Assembly (NCBI RefSeq): GCF_905171765.1
Contig: NC_053389.1
Coordinates: 744,001,146-744,065,145 of the forward strand
Direction of reading: 5' to 3'
DNA from: Bufo bufo
Lineage: Eukaryota > Chordata > Amphibia > Anura > Bufonidae
Length of the DNA: 64,000 nt
Shown: positions 56,527-64,000 of the stretch, piece after piece
Layout: each line of letters begins with the position of its first letter
Position numbering within the stretch: the stretch's first letter is position 1
Position numbers and translations under genes: made by a program
The notes under the pieces: generated by a model
Seen by the model: the letters and a program-made list of their open reading frames with translations, nothing else
Told to the model about the DNA's origin: nothing
Databases searched by the model: none

Positions 56527-57285
56527 AGCCGAGTTATTACATGTCACTGAGTTCCAATGACAGATTCTAAGCAGAATTACTCATTTACAACGTTCCTGAA
56601 TGTTGATTTACACAGTTACATATTGTTCATACTGGGGACCTTCTTTCAAATTCCATAAGACTTTGAATCACGAAATGCAGTCTCTATGAACAGACTTTTT
56701 CCAGCAGTTATTTCTAAGAACAGACAAGCTCTTATGCTACTTTACTTTGCAATTGGCTCTTCCATCTTTTTAATAATCTGCATTTTGTTCTTCCTATTTT
56801 TGTCCTTTTTATTTTTGCTTTTGTTGATGTTCCTTCAGCTCATCCAGAGACTCAGCTGCAAAAAACTCACAAAGACCCCTTTTATTAATTGCTCATTCCA
56901 CGGATAGCTTTGATACTATGGATTTCAGAGGAAGAGATGGGGAAAACCCAAACTTGCTCTCAAGATCAGGCAGTTCTCAACAACAAAAGTTCAAACAGTC
57001 AGTTTTGTGTCACCAAAATTTTTATCTGCTAGTTAAAACCAGATGGCAACACATCTCCTTTATTCTAATCTGTTTTTATTTTCTGATTGCAGTTTTTTGG
57101 GTTCTATTTTCTGAACATGATTATGGGGGCGGCCATCTTGCCTAAGCTGTTCTTAACAGCATTTAGAAAGCATTAAGAAAATTGCTTTATGGCAGCCCCA
57201 TGGGCCACAGACACAATGGAGAGTTTTTTGGGCATGCCCTGTGACCTGTGCAGAGGTCATTGTACAAGGAAAGAACAGATAGGCT
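56527..57285. other. Unassigned DNA
   Basis: The plus-strand frame at 56686-56907 encodes 73 residues with a strongly hydrophobic stretch (LLYFAIGSSIFLIICILFFL), but it lies in T-rich sequence and has no homologue I recognise. 57130-57290 and 57848-57990 look like two halves of an interspersed repeat split by the next element. Confidence 0.35.
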
Positions 57286-57293
57286 CTGACAAT

Positions 57294-57847
57294 TAGTGTT
57301 GAGCGTGAATATTCAAAAAGCAAATTTTTATCGCGAATATCGGCACTTTGAGAATTCGTGAATATTTAGAATATAGTGCTATATATTCGTAATGCTGAAT
57401 ATTCGTTTTTGTTTTTTCAACACAGTACACATCAGGTGATCATCCCTCCCTTCTTCTAGCTTGTGGGCCAATGAGAAGGCTTTGTCACAGCTTAGCAACA
57501 TCCCTAGCAACCAATAGAAAAGTTGCCTGCCCCTTACTATACAAGTTGCACGTATTGCGAAAAAATATGCGCATCATTAATTGCCGAAAATTCGCAAGTG
57601 CAAATATATTGGAGCACTCTATCTGCATATAAATCTATTCTAATGTTCTGCCGTGTCAACCATATTCTCCAGTCTCAGGAAACTTATACCAGCTTGAAAA
57701 ATGTAGCATAAGTGACCCACGCCGGTATTTCTCGTGCATTACGCGAATAATACATTGCCGATTTTCGCAATCAAGAATTCGCTAATATATGACGAATATT
57801 CTACAAAATATTGCGAATTAGAATATTGCCCCTGCCGCTCATCACTA
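57294..57847. mobile_element. hAT MITE, 8-bp target duplication
   Basis: TAGTGTTGAGCGTGAATATTC-type left end and complement TAGTGATGAGCGGC on the right. Flanks CTGACAAT (57286-57293) and CTGATAAT (57848-57855) match at seven of eight positions. Subterminal regions repeat attcgcgaatatt-like motifs. 554 bp, non-coding. Confidence 0.9.
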
Positions 57848-58098
57848 CTGATAATCACTTATTGTGAATGATGGATCCTGTCTTATCTGTCATTCTAATC
57901 CTGCCTGTCAAGATATCACCTCTATGTATAGATAAGCAGGTATCTGCAGTAAAGTGATCTGTACAGACCTAGAAGTGGTGCCTATTTTTAGGCTTAGTGG
58001 CCAGAGGGAAAACTGCAGGATTGTATGTTTTTTTGTTTAATAAATCATCAAAAATTCTTTAAAAATATATTAAACATAAACATGTGATTTAAATAATA

Positions 58099-59276
58099 CA
58101 GTCAGGTCCATAAATATTGGGACATCAACACAATTCTAAAATTTTTGGCTCTATACACCACCACAATGGATTTGAAATGAAACGAACAAGATTTGCTTTA
58201 ACTGCAGACTGTCAGCTTAAATTTGAGGGTATTTACATCCAAATCAGGTGAACGGTGCAGGAATTACAACAGTTTGCATATGTGCCTCCCACTTGTTAAG
58301 GGACCAAAAGTAATGGGACAATTGGCTTCTCAGCTGTTCCATGGCCAGGTGTGTGTTATTCCCTCATTATCCCAATTACAATGAGAAGATAAAAGGTCCA
58401 GAGTTAATTTCCAGTGTGCTATTTGCATTTGGAATCTGTTGCTGTCAACTCTCAAGATGAGATCCAAAGAGCTGTTACTATCAGTGAAGCAAGCCATCAT
58501 TAGGCTGAAAAAACACAACAAACCCATCAGAGAGATAGCAAAAACATTAGGCATGGCCAAAACAACTGTTTGGAACATTCTTAAAAAGAAGGAACGCACC
58601 GGTAAACTCAGCAACACCAAAAGACCCGGAAGACCACGGAAAACAACTGTGGTGGATGACCAAAGAATTCTTTCCCTGGTGAAGAAAACACCCTTCACAA
58701 CAGTTGGCCAGATCAAGAACACTCTCCAGGAGGTAGGTGTATGTGTGTCAAAGTCAACAATCAAGAGAAGACTTCACCAGAGTAAATCCAGAGGGTTCAC
58801 CACAAGATGTAAACCATTGGTGAGCCTCAAAAACAGGAAGGCCAGATTAGAGTTTTTCAAATAACATCTAAAAAAGCCTTCACAGTTCTGGAGCAACATC
58901 CTATGGACAGATGAGACCAAGATCAACTTCTACCAGAGTGATGGGAAGAGAAGAGTATGGAGAAGGAAAGGAACTGCTCATGATCCTAAGCATACCACCT
59001 CATCAGTAAAGCATGGTGGTGGTAGTGTCATGGCGTGGGCATGTATGGCTGCCAATGGAACTGGTTCTCTTGTATTTATTGGTGATGTGACTGCTGACAA
59101 AAGCGGCAGGATGAATTCTGAAGTGTTTCGGGCAATATTATCTGCTCATATTCAGCCAAATGCTTCAGAACTCATTGGATGGCGCTTGTTCGTTTCATTT
59201 CAAATCCATTGTGGTGGTGTATAGAGCAAAAAATGCTAGAATTGTGTCGATGTCCCAATATTTATGAACCTGACTG
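58099..59276 (+). mobile_element. Tc1/mariner element, copy C, internally deleted
   Basis: CAGTCAGGTCCATAAATATT to the complement ending at 59276, with TA at 58097-58098 and 59277-59278. At 1,178 bp it is about 450 bp shorter than copies A and B. The deletion joins the middle of the transposase gene directly to the right inverted repeat near 59185. Confidence 0.95.
58457..59190 (+). pseudogene. Tc1 transposase pseudogene (copy C)
   Basis: Begins MRSKELLLSVKQ at 58457 and stays open to a TAA at 58862-58864, covering both helix-turn-helix regions and the GRPRK hook. Beyond the stop the same frame continues with SFWSNILWTDETK-type sequence (first catalytic D near 58914) and MAWACMAANGTGSLVF to ASELIGW, where the deletion removes the second D, the E and the C-terminus. 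Confidence 0.94.
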
Positions 59277-59278
59277 TA

Positions 59279-59715
59279 GGTCATTTTCTGATGACACATT
59301 TCCTTTAAACAACACAAATCACATCACAGAAGTATTAAAGAAACCTCTAACCTATTCTTTGAAGGCTTACTAACCTTAAAAAAAACATTCAATGTGTTGT
59401 GGAGTCATAATCAAAAGTTGTCTATCGTACGCTGTCTCCTCACTGCACAAGTCTAGAAGTCTTTGGGCCTGTCCTCAGCAGCAGGACCCATCAACCCACC
59501 CTAATTAACCATAACTTGCCTACAGATAAAATTTACGATACTCTTACTGTCTCAAAGTTGTGTGGATCATCTGCTATGGAACGCGGTTATGGACACGACT
59601 CATTGGAAATCCTACATTCACCAATGTCATGGCCTTCATTCTAAATACTGGATTTCTGCTTTGGTCTATGGATGAGTGCATCACTTTCCCAACTGACAGC
59701 CGGAGAGCTGTTGTT
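59279..59715. other. Unassigned DNA
   Basis: No coding sequence. 59590-59723 together with 60004-60160 may be the two sides of a host repeat into which the next element inserted; gatgggaccagaactctttg and its complement lie at 60004 and about 60085-60104. Confidence 0.4.
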
Positions 59716-59723
59716 GATGGGAC

Positions 59724-60003
59724 TAGGGATGAGCGAATCAACTTCGGATGAAACATTCAAAGTCGATTCTCATAAAACGTAGTTCTAATACTGTACAGAG
59801 CAGGAGCTCCGTACAGTATTAGAATGTATTGGCTCTGATGAGTCAAAGCTATTGTACTGTAAAAAAAAATTCCTGGACTCTGGTTCGGTTACAAGGTACC
59901 ACTTTGGCTCATCGGGGTCAATACATTCTAATACTATATTAGAACGAAGTTTTATGTGAATCGACTTCGGATGTTTCATCCAAAGTCAATTCACTCATCC
60001 CTA
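59724..60003. mobile_element. hAT MITE, perfect 8-bp target duplication
   Basis: TAGGGATGAGCGAATC and complement TAGGGATGAGTGAATT; GATGGGAC flanks both exactly (59716-59723, 60004-60011). Arms pair over cttcggatgaaacatt and further (gttctaatactgtac). 280 bp, non-coding. Ends match those of the 8.6-kb hAT. Confidence 0.95.
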
Positions 60004-60701
60004 GATGGGACCAGAACTCTTTGTCTTTATGGCGCATGCATGGATGAGGTGGATTCAAGAGTTTGCACATGCGCCAGGGAGACAAATAGTTCTGGTCCCA
60101 TCCACAGGATTGCGAAAGTTATATACTCATCCTTATACCTGACAAGAAACCTGGCATTCTGATGGATGTGACATTGGCGGATGTAGAATTACCAAAGAAA
60201 GGCATGTGAATGGGTTCTAAAGTGTCTGATCTACACAACTGCGAGACAGTAAGTATATTGGAAACTCTCTTCTGCATGCAAGTTATGATAATTAAAAAAA
60301 AGTTCAAAACTAAAACATATAACCAGTGCTTGAAGTGGGCCGGAACGCGGCGGTACTCAGTACCGCCACTTCCAAAAATTGCCCTGGAGAGTACCAGCAC
60401 CTCTCCGTGCGCCCAGTACGTGGGTTTCCGGTACCGGAGCGCAGCGGAGAGCTGGCAGTATCTCCTCCCTAATGTCGTTGGCTGGGCAGCTAGTGGAGGG
60501 GGGCGGGTCGTTGCAGAGTACGGCTCAGGCTGGCGCAGGCAGGGAGTTGACCTCACGTTAGGTGACGTCAACTCCTTCCCGCGCGCCTGTGAGGAGCGAT
60601 CAGTGCGGCGACCAGTGACTGGTCCTCCTTGGAGTCAGGAGTCGGACGGTGCAGCAAAGAACATCGACTTTGCTTTGGAATCCAACTTCTGAAGAGTACT
60701 G

Positions 60702-61360
60702 GTGAGTGACAGGCACCCCCCCTCCCCCCACACACATTAGTTCCTCTCTGTACCAGTACCCCCCCCCCCTGGCAGGGGGGTACTGGTACAGAGAGGAATT
60801 AATGTGTGTGATGAGGGGGGGGGGGGGTCTGATGTGCAGGGGGGTACTGGTACAGAGAGGAACGAATGTGCGGTGGTGGGGGGGGGGGGTACTGGTACAT
60901 AGAGGAACTAATATATATGTGTCTGATGGGTGGGTCTGATGTGTAGGGGGCCCCTGCACATCAGACCCCCCCATCACACACATATATATTAGTTCCTCTA
61001 TGTACCAGGACCCCCCCCCCCCACCACCGCACATTCGTTCCTCTCTGTACCAGTACCCCCCTGCACATCAGACCCCCCCCCCCTCATCACACACATTAGT
61101 TCCTCTCTTTACCAGTACCCCCCCCCCCCCACCACCACCACACATTAGTGCCTCTCTGTACCAGTACCCCTCTGCACATCAGACCCCCCATCACACACAT
61201 ATATATTAGTTCCTCTATGTACCAGTACCCCCCCCCCCCCCACCACCGCACATTCGTTCCTCTCTGAACCAGTACCCCCCTGCACATCAGACCCCCCCCC
61301 TCATCACACACACACACACATTAATTCCTCTCTGTACCAGTACCCCCCTGGCCATAGAAA
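60702..61360. repeat. C/G-tract array with direct and inverted copies
   Basis: A unit of poly-C, caccaccgcacattcg, ttcctctctgtaccagta is present in direct orientation at about 60985-61060, 61085-61150, 61210-61280 and 61305-61350, and in inverted orientation at about 60770-60960 (ggtactggtacagagaggaa, catcagac complements). It lies in the putative leader intron of the hAT gene. Hairpins and G-quadruplexes are likely, and assembly errors in run length are possible. Confidence 0.85.
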
Positions 61361-61444
61361 GTATATGTACATGATCAGGATGAGATACTGAGCAACATGT
61401 AACAGTTTAGTTTTTTTTGGGTGATCTGACAGGTACGCTTTAAG

Positions 61445-63679
61445 ATGCTCTCCTGGCTTATAAGTAGCAAAAGAACAAGGTCAGAATCAGAGGACTCGCT
61501 GGCTGACCCCCCACCAAACCAGAATATCGCTGCAGGTCAGAGTCAGACACAAGCTAATGAAAGCAGCACTTGTGCCGCGGTCGATCAGGTTCTCACAAGT
61601 GACGTAGAGGACGAGAGTGACATCACTTCTACCGATGACAACAGCCGCATTGCCGAGCATGAGTGGCCAGAATGTTGGTCCCAAGCACAAGTACAGTATT
61701 TCTCCACAAATTACAAGTGGCTGCTAAGCAAAAATCGAAAGTTGGGCTGTAGTGTGTGTAGTCAAGTTTGTGCTCGTGTAGACATGCAGCAAGGGCAGAG
61801 AGTGTCGCAGGAGTGGAGTGGGTACTTAATCTCGTCTTATGGAAGGGACAAGGCTGCACAACAAAGCTCACTACGAAAGAAAATTAAAGAGCACAGAGAC
61901 TCAATTTATCACAAGAAAGCAGTTGAAATAAAAGAGAAGGCAACACAAAATACAATGCAAAAACACATTGAAGATATGAGAAAGGCTGAATACGCCTCAA
62001 CTTGCAATGTGTTTAGAACAGCTTATAAGATTGGCAAGCATGGGCGTCCCTTTACAGACATGCCAATAGATGTCCAGTTGCAAGTCTTAAATGGTGTCAA
62101 GATGGGCAGAGTTTTACACTCTAATAACTCGTGTGCAAATATACTGGATCACATTGCAGCTGAAATGAAAAAGAAGGTAGTCAATGACATAGTGATGAAT
62201 GAAAGAAAACTGTGTGTGCTCATTGATGAATCGACTACAATAAGTGGAAAGTCTGTCCTTGTCGTGTGCCTGCGATCAGCTATTTCCAATGAACAGCCAG
62301 ACACAGTATTTTTTGAACTCATTGAGCTGCAGGGGACCACAGCAAATGACATCACTGAAGCACTGTTAGAATGTCTTCATAATAATGGCTTTGACCCTCA
62401 CTACCTACAGGAACATTTGTTGGCATTTGCTTGTGATGGAGCCTCAGTGATGCTTGGGAGGAAAGCAGGAGTTGCTGCGCAGCTTTGTTCCAAATTCCCT
62501 TACCTGTTTGTCTGGCATTGTTCCAATCACAGACTGGAACTGGCAGTTTGTGATGTTTTGAAGGAGGTTGGAGGAATCAACCACTTTAAAATATTTTTAG
62601 ATCAGCTTTACTCCCTCTACCATGCATCCCCAAAAAACCAAAGGGAGTTAACAGAGAGTGCTCACAGTGTTGGACAGCGTCTCCTTGTGATAGGCCGTGT
62701 TTTATCAGTGCGTTGGGTTGCTTCAAGTGAGAGAACGGTGAAAGCAGTATGGGAGAACTACCCAGCTTTGCAGGTACACTTTACAAGTGCTGCTGCTGAT
62801 ACCAGCAGGGACTCAAGAGAGAGAGCAAAATACAAAGGACTCAATGATGTTCTCACTACTGTTTCTTTTGTGGTCAATCTTGGCATCATGTATGACGCTC
62901 TCACAGAACTCAGTGACCTCTCAAGAATGCTCCAGAGACGTGACATGACTTTGGATCAAGCCGACAGGCAGCTGGACCGACAGATCCGGGTGTTTGAGTC
63001 AATGGTATCCACACCTGGTCCCTACACACAAATTGCCATTGAGGCTGAAAATAAGAAAATCTTCAGAAATGTATGCCTGCATGAAAATGAGAGGGTTATA
63101 AAAATCAACCCTGGGCAATTTTTCCGTAGCCTGGCTGAAAATGTTAAGTGCAGGATGACTCCAACAACTTCCTCACATGTCAGTAGAACCTCATCTGAAA
63201 AGACAGACAGTCACCTCCTCTCAGACATCAAGGTCCTCCAGTCTGACTCCTGGCCTGCATCTCTTGAGATTCAATATGGTGATGCCGCGGTCAGACGTTT
63301 ATGTCAGAGATTCAGAGTTGGGGAGAGGAAAAGTGTCCAAGGATTTAGGGAGTATAAAGACCTTAAAGCTTCCAAGACACCAGAAGACCTGAAGCCTCTT
63401 CTTAAAGCTGTCCACACCATTGCAGTATCAACAAGTGAATGCGAGCGAGCTTTCAGCTCAATGAATGATACTTTGACAGATAAAAGAAACTCTCTCGACA
63501 TCAAAAGGCTTTCAAATCTGATCTTCCTGAAATGCAACGGACCACCCTTGGATCAGTTTAATGCACAAACATATGTGCAGACATGGCTGGCAAAAGGGAG
63601 GAGAAGTGCAGCCTTCACAAACTGCGAAGCCAAAAGTGCAAGGAAAGTGGAGCCCAAAACGTGCTGGAGCCTTTTCTAG
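61445..63679 (+). CDS. hAT transposase-like protein, KIAA1586-type, intact
   Basis: An uninterrupted 744-codon gene for a hAT-superfamily protein of the type annotated as E3 SUMO-protein ligase KIAA1586-like in vertebrates; the name comes from a domesticated relative and SUMO ligase activity should not be assumed here. The N-terminus (1-75) is low-complexity and acidic. A zinc-finger-like module follows (C102, C105, H150, H156). The RNase H-like core has ERKLCVLIDES with D261, LLAFACDGAS with D331, and VWHCSNH (C359, H362), typical hAT signatures. The dimerisation domain is at about 650-700 (VSTSECERAFSSMNDTLTDKRNSL). Start: first ATG in frame, 12 bases after a likely splice acceptor at 61432. 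A GT follows the stop at once (63680) and a tttttcag lies at about 63750, so another 3' splice form is conceivable. Intactness suggests recent activity or selection. Confidence 0.88.
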   Translation: MLSWLISSKRTRSESEDSLADPPPNQNIAAGQSQTQANESSTCAAVDQVLTSDVEDESDITSTDDNSRIAEHEWPECWSQAQVQYFSTNYKWLLSKNRKLGCSVCSQVCARVDMQQGQRVSQEWSGYLISSYGRDKAAQQSSLRKKIKEHRDSIYHKKAVEIKEKATQNTMQKHIEDMRKAEYASTCNVFRTAYKIGKHGRPFTDMPIDVQLQVLNGVKMGRVLHSNNSCANILDHIAAEMKKKVVNDIVMNERKLCVLIDESTTISGKSVLVVCLRSAISNEQPDTVFFELIELQGTTANDITEALLECLHNNGFDPHYLQEHLLAFACDGASVMLGRKAGVAAQLCSKFPYLFVWHCSNHRLELAVCDVLKEVGGINHFKIFLDQLYSLYHASPKNQRELTESAHSVGQRLLVIGRVLSVRWVASSERTVKAVWENYPALQVHFTSAAADTSRDSRERAKYKGLNDVLTTVSFVVNLGIMYDALTELSDLSRMLQRRDMTLDQADRQLDRQIRVFESMVSTPGPYTQIAIEAENKKIFRNVCLHENERVIKINPGQFFRSLAENVKCRMTPTTSSHVSRTSSEKTDSHLLSDIKVLQSDSWPASLEIQYGDAAVRRLCQRFRVGERKSVQGFREYKDLKASKTPEDLKPLLKAVHTIAVSTSECERAFSSMNDTLTDKRNSLDIKRLSNLIFLKCNGPPLDQFNAQTYVQTWLAKGRRSAAFTNCEAKSARKVEPKTCWSLF

Positions 63680-64000
63680 GTAAAATGATTTGTACAATAT
63701 TTTTCATTTTTCATTTGATGTACTGTGATTGTATTGAATCTGCTTTTGTATATTTTTCAGGGGTAAAGAAATTAACCTTCATCTTCAAGACTCAGGTTTA
63801 TGTTTTACTGTTTACTGTTTACTGTTCTATGGTTAGTATGTTATTATAATTTTTATAAATTATTTTATGTACATTTTGTACAACATTTTGTTCAATACCC
63901 TTTTGCACATTTTATTTATGTTCAGTAGCTCTTTCTACAGTAGCTCTTTTTCAGGGTACTTTCTAAGGGTATTTTCATGCTCAGTATTGGGGGGGGGAGC
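63680..64000 (+). other. 3' flank of the hAT gene
   Basis: AT-rich with short direct repeats (tttactgtttactgtttact near 63808; agtagctcttt twice near 63926-63950). No polyadenylation hexamer of the AATAAA form is obvious. The inverted end of the element is not present. Confidence 0.5.

Larger units (their letters stand above)
60324..64000 (+). mobile_element. hAT element with intact gene; right end outside window
   Basis: CAGTGCTTGAAGTGGGCCGG at 60324 has the CAGTG start of many hAT inverted repeats and lies upstream of a hAT gene. The right end is not reached by 64000, so length and target duplication cannot be checked. The leader has a likely non-coding exon ending at 60701 and an intron 60702-61432 (G|GTGAGT donor; gatctgacag acceptor) that contains the C/G-tract array. 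Confidence 0.65.

Noticed and set aside
56686..56907. Small membrane protein
   Set aside because: The hydrophobic stretch comes from T-rich sequence; no conserved motif or transcript signal is visible.
1..64000. tRNA, rRNA or snRNA genes
   Set aside because: No cloverleaf-type A and B boxes or recognisable small-RNA sequence was found by eye; a covariance-model search would be needed to exclude decayed copies.

Overview
The window looks like intergenic or intronic DNA from a large, repeat-rich vertebrate genome, most likely an anuran amphibian (frog or toad). This is an inference from the mixture of elements: Tc1/mariner, hAT, piggyBac and PIF/Harbinger-like DNA transposons, an L2-type LINE, and many fold-back miniature elements (MITEs). 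No sequence identifier was available. I recognise no host protein-coding gene and no RNA gene. There is one assembly gap (200 N, 53340-53539).

Layout. 1-4840: unassigned DNA, a partial TTAA-ended MITE, a 21-bp minisatellite that reverses orientation at about 2388, a 250-bp fold-back repeat and MITE fragments. 4841-10257: a long fold-back structure whose inverted arms enclose a broken piggyBac transposase gene (5945-7659), a TTA-flanked Harbinger-like MITE and three tandem copies of piggyBac-type 3' sequence. 10262-17581: hAT- and Harbinger-like MITEs, adjacent TTAA-ended MITEs and a likely solo LTR (11476-12592). 18690-21437: an L2-like LINE remnant split by another element. 21792-24248: a hAT element with a perfect 8-bp target duplication, holding a 41-bp minisatellite and a Tc1 copy. 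26280-28104: a hAT MITE holding a second Tc1 copy. 29170-33856: a 4.7-kb hAT element with a decayed transposase gene. 34399-40496: a Harbinger MITE interrupted by a hAT fragment, an inverted hAT 3' fragment, two large palindromes and a decayed Tc1 copy. 40512-50114: a TTAA-bounded piggyBac-type element holding an 8.6-kb hAT, itself holding an intact Tc1 (43603-45223). 50293-52521: a second piggyBac-type element. 54845-56526: a fold-back element holding a Harbinger MITE holding a hAT MITE. 57294-60003: more hAT MITEs and a deleted Tc1. 60324-64000: a hAT element with an intact 744-codon gene; its right end lies outside the window.

Two transposase genes read through without breaks: the Tc1-type gene at 43982-45004 (340 codons, DD34E) and the KIAA1586-like hAT gene at 61445-63679 (744 codons). 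All other transposase genes carry frameshifts, nonsense codons, insertions or deletions. The target-site duplications (8 bp for hAT, TA for Tc1, TTAA for piggyBac-type, TTA/TAA for Harbinger-type) let most boundaries be placed to the base and give a relative order of insertion. I do not see a clearly new functional system. The most notable signals are the nested stack at 40512-50114, two different hAT-type elements at the same 8-bp site in two copies of one MITE, the two intact transposase genes, and several long inverted structures.
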